NCBI GenBank assembly: GCA_046297935.1
Contig: JBKBHA010000001.1
Span: 372,001-436,000 of the forward strand
DNA from: CAYMZZ01 sp046297935
GTDB lineage: Bacteria; Bacteroidota; Bacteroidia; Chitinophagales; Chitinophagaceae
Length of the DNA: 64,000 bases
Direction of reading: 5' to 3'
Part shown: in pieces, positions 51,501 to 60,252 of the stretch
Numbering within the stretch: position 1 is the first letter of the stretch
How the letters are laid out: each line of letters begins with the position of its first letter
Notes under the pieces: model-generated
Seen by the model: the letters and a program-made list of their open reading frames with translations, nothing else
Database searches by the model: none
Told to the model about the DNA's origin: nothing
Position numbers and translations under genes: made by a program

Positions 51501-53979
51501 CAAAGCTTGATGTAGTGCCGCTTTGAACCAACTGGTTATTGAGGTACCATTCAAAACTATTGCCGCCACTGGCCTGCAGCTGAATGCTGCCACCACTGCA
51601 AAGGGAAACCGGCCCAGTGGGTGACAGGCTTCCATTTAACGGAGGTAGTTCGTTTACCAAAACAGATTGTGGTGCAGGGCCTCCACATCCGCCCGAACGA
51701 ATGATGGCGCTGTACACGCCTGTGGAATCGGCCTGAAGGCTTTCGCCAGTTGCTCCTGCAATGGGCTGACCGTTTAACAGCCATTGATAACTGTTGCCAC
51801 CCGACGCCGTTAACTGCACGGAACTGCCTGCACAAATTTCCTGCGGTGTATTGGGAGTGATGTTTCCTACAACATCTGCACTGCAGGTAGTAAAACTTAA
51901 CTGTGTCCAATCCGAATTACCCGAAGCACAAATGGGCCTGATGTAAATGAAGTAAGTGGTGTTGGGTAGAAGTCCGGTGTGGTGGATTGATGTCAGTCGC
52001 GTGGTAAAACTATTACCGGAAAATGGGTCCGGAAAGTCGCTAACGACATATTCGAATTCCAGGGAATCGAAGCCCAACACGGGCAACTGATCCCAGGTAA
52101 AAGTAACTGATGTAGCGTTGAAGGCCTGTATGACCGCATTTCGGACCTGACTGATAGCGACAAATACGGTATCGGTATAGAACGGCTGGCATCCTGGTTT
52201 TCTGGTGATAACTGTCCAGGCACCTGTATACCTGGCCAACTCGGATGCTGTGAGTAAAAATTCAAAGCTTTGGTTGGTTCCATTCCCGTTTTGCGGACCC
52301 TGTTCCACTACGCCTGTTTCAATCTGAACCCATTCATACGTTTGTTCCTCAGTAGTACTGCCTAGTCCGATTCCAACTAGTGAGTTCTCGCAGAAATATC
52401 CACTCGAGCCTGCTCCAAAAAGGGAGATACCCGGATCAATTGGAGGCGACTCCAATTCAACTGCATAAGAATACAACTGACCACAGCCAGGCACGCTTGC
52501 ACGAACATTGTATACTCCCGCCTGGGTGGCAGTAAAGTTGGGACCATTAGCAATTTGTACCTGTCCGTCGATCAACCAGGTATAGCTGGCAGCACCACTG
52601 GCTGTTAGCGGAATTGAAGTGACTCCATTGCAAAAGATGCCACTCGTTGGACTAATTGATAAAGTCGTTTCGCAGCCGGGGGTGTATTGCCAAAAATCGC
52701 TGAAGCTGCCGCTGTTGTTGTTGCCGCCAAATAGCCAGAAACTCCCATCTGCAGCCTTCCAGCAGGAGCTCCGCTGACGGCTTCCTGGTTGCAAGGGTGA
52801 AGTGTATTGCGCGGTTGCGTCAATACCGCTTGAGCCATCCACCCAGATCCATTGGCTGCTAGAGATATTGTATTTCCAAAGATCATCATAATGGGAAGAA
52901 AGGAAACCAAAATTTACTTGGCCACCCATCATCCATAGATTACCATTCGTGTCAAACCACGAAGAACCATAGGCCCGGCCAGGGGGTACATTTCTTGTCG
53001 ACGGCAAGGATTTAGTTCCAAAAGATCCAGGAGCATTAATAGTTGAATCACCGCTAACCCAAACCCAGTTGCCGGTGGCGATATCATATTTCCATAGATC
53101 ATTCAGATTGCCTGTTTGACTGAAATGATTGCCCGGGTCATCAATATAACGTGGGAGTCCGTAGCCATAGCCACCAAATAACCATAAATTACCCTGGCTG
53201 TCTGTGCACGACAAGCTTCCCTTTCTGTACGAGGGAAGATTGGATGCTGCTGCCACATTTCGAATTCCGTAGGCGCTGCTGTCGCCGGTATTTCCTGCTT
53301 TTACAAGCGACCAGGTACCGGTTCCAGTGTTGAATCGCCAAAGGCGGTTGTCGTAATCGCCCGAACCCAAAAGATCATTTCTTACACCACCAAACAGCCA
53401 AAGCTGCCCCAAAGCGTCTGTCCAGGTAGTGAAGCTATGACCTGACGCAGGTGTTGCGTTCAATCCTGAACTGATCAAATTGCCGCCACCCGTAAGCGAA
53501 CCTCTTATGAATGTCCAGGTATTACTATTGGTCGTATACTTCCAAAGATCATTGAGGTCAGTATGGTTACCAGCCTCATCGTATCCAATTCCGCCCATGA
53601 GCCATAAGTTACCCTGACTATCCAGCCAACTGGCGGCATTTATTCTGGCACCTGGTCTGCTGGCAGTCGTATTCAAATTCGGGTCGATCGTTCCATTTAC
53701 CAGCGTCCATTGGTTATTTGTTGTATTGTAGCGCCACAGGTCGCTAAACATTTCGTCGAAATAGCCGTCGCCACGGCTCCCGCCAAAAAGCCAGAAGTTG
53801 CCATTTCCGTCGGTCCAGCCCGCAGCACCCGTACGACCGCCCGGACCTGCGCTGCCAGTCGGGTCATTTTGTGTAGACGAGCCACCACGCCAGTTCCAGG
53901 CTCCCTGCGCGATGGCTCGCTGAGCGAAAGATGCGATAAAAAACAGCACAATAACAGAAATGCGAAACATGATTTTCAT
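48550..53979 (-). CDS. Giant Kelch/Ig-like adhesin with T9SS type B sorting domain
   Basis: An 1,809-residue secreted protein with a signal peptide (ending AQGAW). Residues ~30-440 hold six Kelch-type motifs (each with GNLWLFGG followed by DLWKYN and W), enough for one six-bladed propeller. A cysteine-bearing Ig-like repeat follows (~443), then a fibronectin type III domain (~615-705), then eleven ~78-residue Ig-like repeats, a PKD domain (~1557-1640) and the gliding-motility-associated type B tail (from about 1715, VPTAFTPNSNGAND ... IEYFKVFNRWGQLVYE). Export is by T9SS and needs the PorP/SprF protein encoded next. The start directly abuts the stop of the CHAT protease gene, so the two should be co-translated; an ATG at 53970 is an alternative. 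It may be the surface component, or a target, of that protease. Confidence 0.9.
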   Translation of the reverse strand: MKIMFRISVIVLFFIASFAQRAIAQGAWNWRGGSSTQNDPTGSAGPGGRTGAAGWTDGNGNFWLFGGSRGDGYFDEMFSDLWRYNTTNNQWTLVNGTIDPNLNTTASRPGARINAASWLDSQGNLWLMGGIGYDEAGNHTDLNDLWKYTTNSNTWTFIRGSLTGGGNLISSGLNATPASGHSFTTWTDALGQLWLFGGVRNDLLGSGDYDNRLWRFNTGTGTWSLVKAGNTGDSSAYGIRNVAAASNLPSYRKGSLSCTDSQGNLWLFGGYGYGLPRYIDDPGNHFSQTGNLNDLWKYDIATGNWVWVSGDSTINAPGSFGTKSLPSTRNVPPGRAYGSSWFDTNGNLWMMGGQVNFGFLSSHYDDLWKYNISSSQWIWVDGSSGIDATAQYTSPLQPGSRQRSSCWKAADGSFWLFGGNNNSGSFSDFWQYTPGCETTLSISPTSGIFCNGVTSIPLTASGAASYTWLIDGQVQIANGPNFTATQAGVYNVRASVPGCGQLYSYAVELESPPIDPGISLFGAGSSGYFCENSLVGIGLGSTTEEQTYEWVQIETGVVEQGPQNGNGTNQSFEFLLTASELARYTGAWTVITRKPGCQPFYTDTVFVAISQVRNAVIQAFNATSVTFTWDQLPVLGFDSLEFEYVVSDFPDPFSGNSFTTRLTSIHHTGLLPNTTYFIYIRPICASGNSDWTQLSFTTCSADVVGNITPNTPQEICAGSSVQLTASGGNSYQWLLNGQPIAGATGESLQADSTGVYSAIIRSGGCGGPAPQSVLVNELPPLNGSLSPTGPVSLCSGGSIQLQASGGNSFEWYLNNQLVQSGTTSSFVATQAGTYTVRIQNGNCSFVLPQSVNITISATAATLTPNGAISLCTGSSQQLQATGGTSYEWYFNNVLIVGQSLPTLTATQAGTYSVIAVNGTCRTAAPTTATVSFLSAPSGSITPVGPISICAGSNSVLTATGGSSYEWYFNNQLIPGANDATLQVTQAGSYEAILINGTCRTPASNSVTVSITPNPVGSITANGANNICEGGSVQLQFTGTGTVEWYKDGILQTQLSGNQIAVTEGGLYSAEIINGNCRAAAANTVNVTVSPLPAGSIQPIGPVSLCPGSTQIFTANGGDSYEWYLNGQLIPGESNANLTANMAGTYSVVIIRNNCRNPASNSVDLDFNGTIGGQISPAGPITLCPDQSTILSASIGSGFQWFRDGVLINGANAQQLLVTQPGLYSVHISSGNCQGPASNSVQVNTTAAPSGSIVASGPTALCPNGFVTLTASGGTSYEWYLDGTIVSGTNQSSITVQAPGSYSVIISNGVCTAAANNNITVTNVPIPVGNISPAGPTRICAGSTTTLTASGGILYDWYLDGQLLVAGSSGSFDASAGGNYSVVIYNNNGCSANAGNTVQVIVDQLPQGTIMPTGVTELCPGGSRLLTSSGGNGYQWYRDGVPVSGATTAEFNATIAGVYTVLVSSENCSAFANGSATIRFLQAPVGTVSAPGTQICPGQQVPITVTGGVRYQWYKDGQPIANATGATYLAASAGTYTATIYNAANCSSAAGNSVTLTAPATPIAGFETSAACVGQPANFVNTSTGSDLLYTWRFGDNTQSSAQSPSHIYVQAGSYQVELIVTSATCTTLADTIQRSMVVSAPVPAVRYPVVRVTANLAAPLSARELGISWQWEPPLGLSNPSIRNPLVTISSNQTYTVRMLATTGCITIDTVEVQVFSKATVFVPTAFTPNSNGANDLLRPLLAGIPVIEYFKVFNRWGQLVYETNRPGEGWNGLFRGSPQPADTYSWIFVGKDAENRTVKASGKTILIR
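49310..51870 (-). repeat. Eleven tandem ~234-bp coding repeats (Ig-like domains)
   Basis: Within the adhesin gene the unit recurs about every 78 codons. Each copy has a first cysteine after a P-x-x-x-x-C pattern (ICAGS, LCPGS, LCPDQ), a central SYEWYLNG-like strand, and a GTYSVxIxNGxC strand with the second cysteine. The copies are well diverged at DNA level, so recent expansion is unlikely, although recombination between neighbours could change the number. Confidence 0.75.
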
Positions 53980-56883
53980 TTATCTGATTAATACCCACGC
54001 CGCCCATTTATAGGGCTCACGCCGATACTTCTTGCTAAATTTTTTTCGGGTCTTTAAATAGGCTGCTTCAATGGACTGCCCGCTGAAAAGGTTCTTGTAA
54101 AAATCTGTCATGAACTCAGACGTCTCCTGATCAGGTACCTTCCATAAACTCATGAGCAGGTATTGAGCACCCGCCATCGAGAAGGCTCGTTGCAAGCCAT
54201 ACACGCCTTCGGCGCCGCTTACATCCCCCAAAGCAGTTTCGCAGGCAGACAGCGTTACCAGCCTTGTGCCGTACAACGAAAGATTAGCTACTTCGTAAGC
54301 TGTCAGTACATTATCGTTGTCAGCGTCATCAGTCCCTGTTGCCCAGTACTGGTTGGCGTTGGCAAGGACCAGCCCGCTACGCAAGAGCGGATCTTCCGGA
54401 GTTCTGAATCGTGTGCCTGTGGTGACTTGCGTATTGGTAGTATCATATTGCCTTTGAAAGAAAAAGCCGTGTGTGGCTATATGTAATAGTGCGGGCGACT
54501 GACGCCGATCAAGATTTCGGAACGCCGCTTCGTTTGCCCCGTTCTCGCGTAGTAACCGATATTTGAGCCCATACCTGTTGGCTGCCATTTCAATTGATCG
54601 AATTTCATTTGCAGTGCCTGGCAAATAGGTCCAGAAACCAGCATTACTGTTCTCATTCCCCATTTCAACAGAATATCTTATATCGCCAACTAATAAAATT
54701 GAATCCCGCGTCGAAATCTTATCGTTCGGAGATTGTCCTGCCATAGCTGTTGTAGAAAGTTGAATCAACTCGAATCGGTCGCTCAACACCGTTTGTGAGT
54801 CGATTGGCAGTGCATGATATGCAACTCGGTGTAAAAGACCGGTTGCAGCGAAATAAACTCTATTGGTTTGTGTAAGATATACTTCAAGAGGTTTCCAAAC
54901 CAGGTCGTAAAGCTGAGCAGAAGCGGTGGTGACAGATTTGACCTTCAATCCTCTCGTGTAAGCCAGATTGATGCCCTGAGCCGCCTGAACATCCATTCTT
55001 TTCAACAGACTATCGATTTTCCTTTTTTCGAATAAACGTACTGCCTGTGGCGTTCGATCGGTAGGTCGGATAACCAAAGCGACGTAATAAATAGTGTCCC
55101 TTTGATGCATCCCATCAAACACACTATATTCCACGAATTCAATCGCGGCCTCATTTTTGCCTAATTGTGCCTGCACATCCTTCCAGGTTCGGTTCTCGGC
55201 ATGCACCGGGTCCTTTAACTGATTTTTTCGGGCCATCAGCTTTTCAAGCGAGTCAATTCTTTGTTGCAATTGCAGGGCATAGTCTTGTAGGAATTGAGCT
55301 GATGAGCTGTAAAGAGATGCAAGCTTTGTTCGGTTTTCGAGCCAGAGTTGATAGAGTAGGCGACTGGAGGTATCCAGGCTATTACTAAGATTACGGCGTT
55401 GACTTTCGGTATTTTGCAAAATTAGATTCCGCCGTAATAGTGAAAAATTGTATGCGTTGGCGAGGCTTTTCAGTTTAGCCTCTGAAAAATAGAAGGAATA
55501 GTATTCATTGCCTGCGCCCGCTATATTGTTAACATAAGCAGTCTTTTCTCGCTCTGACGTAAAGGCAAAGATTAGTTTTAGTTGCTTTTGTTGTGCATCA
55601 ATTGCGATTGAATAGAGACTATCGGCCTTTTCATAATTACCGGCAAGGCGAAACATGGAAGCCAGACTAAGGGCGTTGCTGATAAGATAAGGGTGATTGT
55701 GGCCCAGTTCCTCCTGCCATTGACGGCGCGCGTCCATAAAGAGGGATTCCGCTTCAGCATATCTGTTGAGAGCTGTGTAAATGGTGGCAAGATTGTTTCG
55801 ATTGACGGCTAGCTGAGAAGTGCCTGCGCCTGCTAAGTTGTCCCAGATTATTTTAGCAGTTTCTGCCAGTGCAACGGCCTTTTGCAGATCGCCTGCATCT
55901 CGATACAAAGCCGCCAGGTTGTTGCATGATTGTGCATATCCGTCATGTTGAGTTCCGTATTTTCTTTCCCGAATATCCTTTGCCTCAAGGTAAAGCTGCT
56001 CAGCTTCGCTGTATCGCTTCATGAAGTAAAAAAGGTCCGCCAGAATGTCGCAACTTTGTATGTAGTCGTCGTGGTTTTCACCCAGATATTGTCGCCGTAT
56101 TTGCCGAGCTTCTAGATAGTAGTGCTCAGCATCCGGATATTTGCCCAAGTCGCGGGAAATATTGGCGAGGTTCACACAACTGATCGCGTATTCGCGTCGC
56201 GGAATGGAACTAACCCTGCCCCGGATTCGGTGGGCTTCAAGGGCAAGCGGTTCGGCAAGGTCGAGCCGGCCAAGGTTCCAGTAAAGGGCTGCCAGGTTGT
56301 TGCAGCTTTGAGCATAGGCCCGATTTTCAGTACCGAAAATTTCACGTCGCAGTTTCAACGCAGTCTGATGATAAAAGAGCGACTTGTCGAAATCATGCAA
56401 ATCATTGTAGAGTACGCCAAGGCCATTGCAATAAGAAGCGTATATCGAATCGGAGGTAGCGTGAAGACTATCCCGAATTATTTTGGCTGAAATATAGAAA
56501 TCTTCTGCCCGGTGCAACTGGCGCTGCCCATGGGCAATTCGTGCCTGCAAATTGATACAGGCAGCAACCTCTTCGTGTAACCATCCGCGAAGTTTCACCA
56601 ACTGCGGCCGAACGCGTTCCAATGCCGTTGATGCCATTGCAAGGTTATTGAGGTTGTAGAAAAGCTGTGCGAACTCCAGTTGTATTTGTACGTTTTTTTC
56701 TGAAGCAGCAACGTCTTGCGGAAGTTTAAGGTATGCGCTCGTTAGCAATTCAGTGGCTAATGAGTTATTTTTTTGCCCCAACGCACTGTCGGCCTGTGCG
56801 CGAAGTTGCTGCCAGGACTGTCCTGCACTGCTCTTTGAAATCAAGAGGGCCAGATACAACAAACAGGATATCCTGACGGACAT
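53980..56883 (-). CDS. Exported TPR-CHAT domain protease
   Basis: A 967-residue protein with a signal peptide (MSVRISCLLYLALLISKSSAGQ). About seven TPR units with a 42-residue period cover residues ~150-440 (CNNLAALYWNLGRLDLAEPLALEA is the type, in pieces). A helical linker (~460-600) leads to a CHAT domain (~630-967). The catalytic His is in LLHIATHGFF (about His805) and the catalytic Cys in VTLSACETALG (about Cys881), followed by the usual AGAQYLLMSLWKVPD block. CHAT is a caspase-clan (CD) protease domain related to separase; the TPR part usually binds the partner or substrate. It is the fourth gene of the minus-strand run, with 148 bases before it and 0 after it. Export suggests it acts on envelope or surface proteins. 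Confidence 0.93.
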   Translation of the reverse strand: MSVRISCLLYLALLISKSSAGQSWQQLRAQADSALGQKNNSLATELLTSAYLKLPQDVAASEKNVQIQLEFAQLFYNLNNLAMASTALERVRPQLVKLRGWLHEEVAACINLQARIAHGQRQLHRAEDFYISAKIIRDSLHATSDSIYASYCNGLGVLYNDLHDFDKSLFYHQTALKLRREIFGTENRAYAQSCNNLAALYWNLGRLDLAEPLALEAHRIRGRVSSIPRREYAISCVNLANISRDLGKYPDAEHYYLEARQIRRQYLGENHDDYIQSCDILADLFYFMKRYSEAEQLYLEAKDIRERKYGTQHDGYAQSCNNLAALYRDAGDLQKAVALAETAKIIWDNLAGAGTSQLAVNRNNLATIYTALNRYAEAESLFMDARRQWQEELGHNHPYLISNALSLASMFRLAGNYEKADSLYSIAIDAQQKQLKLIFAFTSEREKTAYVNNIAGAGNEYYSFYFSEAKLKSLANAYNFSLLRRNLILQNTESQRRNLSNSLDTSSRLLYQLWLENRTKLASLYSSSAQFLQDYALQLQQRIDSLEKLMARKNQLKDPVHAENRTWKDVQAQLGKNEAAIEFVEYSVFDGMHQRDTIYYVALVIRPTDRTPQAVRLFEKRKIDSLLKRMDVQAAQGINLAYTRGLKVKSVTTASAQLYDLVWKPLEVYLTQTNRVYFAATGLLHRVAYHALPIDSQTVLSDRFELIQLSTTAMAGQSPNDKISTRDSILLVGDIRYSVEMGNENSNAGFWTYLPGTANEIRSIEMAANRYGLKYRLLRENGANEAAFRNLDRRQSPALLHIATHGFFFQRQYDTTNTQVTTGTRFRTPEDPLLRSGLVLANANQYWATGTDDADNDNVLTAYEVANLSLYGTRLVTLSACETALGDVSGAEGVYGLQRAFSMAGAQYLLMSLWKVPDQETSEFMTDFYKNLFSGQSIEAAYLKTRKKFSKKYRREPYKWAAWVLIR

Positions 56884-57031
56884 CGGGTTCAGGGTTTTAG
56901 CGTAAAGAAGATCATACCGGGCTTTACCGGAGCATTGGATGTTAAGATTTGAAAAAGGGTGGAATAAGAGGTTATCGCAAAGGAAGAAGGATGCCTGTTA
57001 AGATATGTAATTTTTCCGGCTTTTCTACAAG

Positions 57032-57721
57032 CTATTTTTTTCGGTTTGGCAGGAAAAAGCCGATGCCGAAATTGAACACACCGAGATTTATTTTGTCGGT
57101 ATCAACCAGCATCCGTTGTTGCAGGTTTTTCTGGGCTGCAATCATATGATCATAGCTAACTGCCAGAAACAGGCCCGCACGAAATTCATACCGGATGGCA
57201 CCACTTAAGCCGAATCCCGGGGCTTTGCCGGCTTTGATCTTGTAAGTTTCTTCTACATTTTGATACGACATGTATCCGGTCATATGTCTTTCGCCACTGA
57301 TCAAATAATGCAGATTGGGACCGGCAGCAATACTTGCACGGCCGGTACCTAAGGGCAATGCATAACTAATCAACATTCTCAGTCGGGTAAACTGCAGCCG
57401 CGTAGTGGAAGTGTCAACTATTGCGCCACCAACATCCAACTGCCGGTAAATAGTTTTGTGGCCATTGCGACTATAATCGGCATTCAATTCCAGATTGAGC
57501 GAACGGTTTAATTCGAATGAACCGACCAGACCGACTGACCATCCGTTACGGGGACTTGAGTAGTTCCAACGATTGGCCAGGCTGATGGAATAAGTTTGTG
57601 TAACTGCCGGGGTTATCGAGCTGATATTTAGTCCGCCCTGTATGCCTAGTTTGAATTGTGTATGAGCCTTTTTCGAGAAAATGGCGACTAAGGCCAGCGC
57701 TAAAAAGAATGAACGATTCAT
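57032..57721 (-). CDS. Outer-membrane beta-barrel protein (PorT-like fold), second copy
   Basis: A 229-residue protein with a signal peptide (ending KKAHTQ) and the opening KLGIQGGLNISSI, common in Bacteroidota OMP_b-brl proteins. About eight amphipathic strands follow (GWSVGLVGSFELN, LNLELNADYSRNG, ASIAAGPNLHYLI, FRAGLFLAVSYDHMI), ending in LGVFNFGIGFFLP. No ligand or enzyme motif is visible. It lies 5 bases after a second small barrel gene and 148 bases before the CHAT gene, in the same direction. It may be a scaffold or pore for the neighbouring proteases but this is only context. Confidence 0.75.
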   Translation of the reverse strand: MNRSFFLALALVAIFSKKAHTQFKLGIQGGLNISSITPAVTQTYSISLANRWNYSSPRNGWSVGLVGSFELNRSLNLELNADYSRNGHKTIYRQLDVGGAIVDTSTTRLQFTRLRMLISYALPLGTGRASIAAGPNLHYLISGERHMTGYMSYQNVEETYKIKAGKAPGFGLSGAIRYEFRAGLFLAVSYDHMIAAQKNLQQRMLVDTDKINLGVFNFGIGFFLPNRKK

Positions 57722-57726
57722 GGTGA

Positions 57727-58479
57727 TTAGTTTAAACGGTACCCAATGCCGAGGCTGAATTGACGACGATAATTTTTAAATCCGTACTCCACATTAGCCG
57801 GATTGCTATGGTAAGCAGTGTAGCGGTCGGTCGTTATTGAGCGTAGACCATTTACAAAGGAAGCTTCCAGAAACAACCCGCTTCTGAATCGAATTCCGGC
57901 AGTGATGGATAAGCCATAATCAAACCGGTTAGCGTGATAAAAAGCATAGTGGTCATTTCCATCTTTTCGGAAAGAAACGGCTTCGATAGAATCGCGCCCT
58001 CCATCATCGGGCCGAAAAATATCCGTGCCGGTAAGCCCGTAAGCAGCATAGCCCCCAACGCCAAGGAACAAGCGGGCTTTTTTCACAGGCGCATAGAACA
58101 ATAAGTGCAGGGGTAAACGAAGGTAATACAGGCTCATGGTACTCCTTCCTGTCAAGGAATCGACATACCAATGATCTCGTAACTGGTCAGCAAGGCGAAC
58201 ATTCTCTACGATCATCCTTGTGGATAACGACAAATTGGAGTTCAGCTCCCATTCAAGTCCCGCACCAATAAAAAATCCGGGACTCATTTTGATTTCGCGT
58301 TTGATGGTTCGGATATTTGGTGGAAGATTGGGGTCCTCCGGATAATAGAGATATCCGGCTGTATACTCTTTCAGCGAGAGCCGGCTTAAATTGCCTCCCC
58401 CCAACACCTCGATTTTGACTTGGCTGTTCGCGGATACAATCGCAGCCATGCAGCAAAATAGAAAAATGGTTCGCTTCAT
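57727..58479 (-). CDS. Outer-membrane beta-barrel protein, first copy
   Basis: A 250-residue protein with a signal peptide (ending VSANSQ), then VKIEVLGGGNLSRLSL and a small barrel of about eight strands (FFIGAGLEWELNSNLSLSTRMI, YLRLPLHLLFYAPV, ARLFLGVGGYAAYG, ITAGIRFRSGLFLEASFVNG), ending RQFSLGIGYRLN. It belongs to the same broad OMP_b-brl group as the next gene, but the two are too different to call a recent duplication. It starts 12 bases after the caspase-SUMF1 stop codon, so it is the second gene of that run. Confidence 0.75.
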   Translation of the reverse strand: MKRTIFLFCCMAAIVSANSQVKIEVLGGGNLSRLSLKEYTAGYLYYPEDPNLPPNIRTIKREIKMSPGFFIGAGLEWELNSNLSLSTRMIVENVRLADQLRDHWYVDSLTGRSTMSLYYLRLPLHLLFYAPVKKARLFLGVGGYAAYGLTGTDIFRPDDGGRDSIEAVSFRKDGNDHYAFYHANRFDYGLSITAGIRFRSGLFLEASFVNGLRSITTDRYTAYHSNPANVEYGFKNYRRQFSLGIGYRLN

Positions 58480-58491
58480 ATTTTCAAGTTG

Positions 58492-60252
58492 TTATAAGTC
58501 TTTTGCTATTCGAAAGCCAATTGATGAATCTTTGTGATCGACAGACTGTTTAGCACGAACGGAATTGCGGCAGTTACTTTCATCTTCATTCCATGAGCCG
58601 CCACGCAACGCTTTTTCTGAGCCGTTTTCTGGTCCGGTTGGGTTTGCAGAGGGCGCAGCGCGATAATATCCAGCGCCATACCAGTCACTACACCACTCGG
58701 CAACATTGCCAGTCATATCCCATATTCCTGCCTCATTGGCGATAAGCGAACCTACTTCGTGGGTTTTTTTTCCTGAATTCTTAAATACCCACCCCGTTTT
58801 ATCGGGCGTGCGGCTGTTGCTGAATCCGTTCGGCGATCCGCCATTATTGGCTCCCCGTGCAGCAAATTCCCACTCGGCCTCGGTTGGAAGACGAAAATTT
58901 TCGCCAGTGAGCAGATTCAATGTGTCGATAAAGCGAATGACGTCCGTCCAGGTTACATTCTCTACCGGACACTGCGGACAGTTGGAAAATTGTGACGGGT
59001 TGTAGCCCATTAGGGAAGTCCACTCTTCTTGGGTTACTTCAAAACGTCCAATCAGAAAGCTACTCAAAGTAACACGGTGCTCCGGAGTTTCATCATTTTT
59101 GCCTGAATTGTTGCCCATGACGAAAGAGCCACCATTAATTTTTACGAGACCGCGTTGCAATGATTCCAACGCCGCCATTCTACGACGATTCGCGGGAAGT
59201 GCGGCCAGCCGGGCAGCCCTTTTTTCCTGCAGCTCGCGAATAGGGACATAAATAACATTTACCTCGTTAAGGCCGGCTTCGAACGTGGTATCCCATTTAA
59301 GGGTAGTATCTCGAAAGTCGACAGCATGTATAGCTCGGGGTCCCGCATACCTGCTAAATGATCGGTGCGAGCCTGCACGTATGAAAATATCATTTGGCTC
59401 TTTATCCAACTGCACAAAGCAATCCGCGGAAGACACTAACACCACGTCTGCCAGCGTTCTCTCCATTCCACTGGCTGTGGCTGATCTGGTGCTGCTTGCC
59501 GCAACTGGTGGAGCAAAATAGAACTCCCGTCTGATTGAAACACTTCCCCAGGGGCGTTGCCCCGGATATTGCCTGTTTACCTCGTCTATAATTCGTAGCA
59601 ACAAATTACTAATCGAAAGCCCCGGCTCATTTATATACCTGATAAATGAAGTTACCAGGGGCGAGTTGTTGCCACTGCCATCATTGGCAACACTATTTGG
59701 TGAAGTAGCATAAATAATGAATGATTCCTTTGGTGCCTGATTAACCACCTGTAAGCCTTTTTCACCAGCACTTCGTTGCCCTTTCGAAAATGGATTATTC
59801 CTGCATGCGTCAAGCACAATAATATTGGTGCTACTTTTTGAATCATCCATTTTGTCGAGAACATTCTTCAACTTGTAACAATAGTTGACTACATCCGAGG
59901 GAGAGTTGATCCGTGCTTCGGTGGGAATCAAAAAATTGTCGCCATCCTGCTGAATTCCATGTCCCGAGTAATAGAAGAACGCTTCACATGGACGCTGATT
60001 AATGATGTGAAAGAAACTGTCCACCATTTTGTTGAAGTGACCCAGCTGCTTCAGATTTTTCTCTTTCAATACGGTAAATCCGCAAAGTATCAGCTTCTTC
60101 TCCATACTATCCACGTCATTACCCGGATTCTTCAGGTAAGCACTGCCCGAATAATCGCTATTGCCCAGCAACAAGGCAAAGCGTGGCTTGTTTTGTGCCG
60201 CACTTGTAAAACACACAGTCGCCAGGATCAGTATAAGTGATAACTGTTTCAT
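58492..60252 (-). CDS. Exported caspase-SUMF1 (FGE-sulfatase fold) fusion
   Basis: The ATG at 60252 starts a signal peptide (MKQLSLILILATVCFTSAAQ); the long frame upstream of it is unlikely coding. The 586 residues comprise a caspase domain (about 22-270) with RFALLLGNSDY, catalytic His98 in AFFYYSGHGIQ and catalytic Cys150 in IVLDACRNNPF. A linker (~280-370) contains a short coiled part. The SUMF1/formylglycine-generating-enzyme fold follows (~375-583): GGSFVMGNN, RFEVTQEEWTSLMGYNPS, FRLPTEAEWEFAARG, NVAEWCSDWY and RGGSWNEDESNCRNSVR. The C-type-lectin-like SUMF1 fold is often used for ligand recognition when joined to caspases, and in some genomes is diversified by retroelements; no reverse transcriptase is seen here. 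It leads the six-gene minus-strand run. Confidence 0.9.
   Translation of the reverse strand: MKQLSLILILATVCFTSAAQNKPRFALLLGNSDYSGSAYLKNPGNDVDSMEKKLILCGFTVLKEKNLKQLGHFNKMVDSFFHIINQRPCEAFFYYSGHGIQQDGDNFLIPTEARINSPSDVVNYCYKLKNVLDKMDDSKSSTNIIVLDACRNNPFSKGQRSAGEKGLQVVNQAPKESFIIYATSPNSVANDGSGNNSPLVTSFIRYINEPGLSISNLLLRIIDEVNRQYPGQRPWGSVSIRREFYFAPPVAASSTRSATASGMERTLADVVLVSSADCFVQLDKEPNDIFIRAGSHRSFSRYAGPRAIHAVDFRDTTLKWDTTFEAGLNEVNVIYVPIRELQEKRAARLAALPANRRRMAALESLQRGLVKINGGSFVMGNNSGKNDETPEHRVTLSSFLIGRFEVTQEEWTSLMGYNPSQFSNCPQCPVENVTWTDVIRFIDTLNLLTGENFRLPTEAEWEFAARGANNGGSPNGFSNSRTPDKTGWVFKNSGKKTHEVGSLIANEAGIWDMTGNVAEWCSDWYGAGYYRAAPSANPTGPENGSEKALRGGSWNEDESNCRNSVRAKQSVDHKDSSIGFRIAKDL

Noticed and set aside
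48550..53979. Regularly spaced repeats that could suggest a CRISPR array
   Set aside because: The ~234-bp period encodes Ig-like domains in one continuous reading frame, and the DNA copies are diverged. No cas genes are present.
58492..60252. Diversity-generating retroelement target
   Set aside because: The SUMF1 fold is suggestive, but no reverse transcriptase, accessory gene or template repeat was seen in the window. Kept only as a question in the findings.
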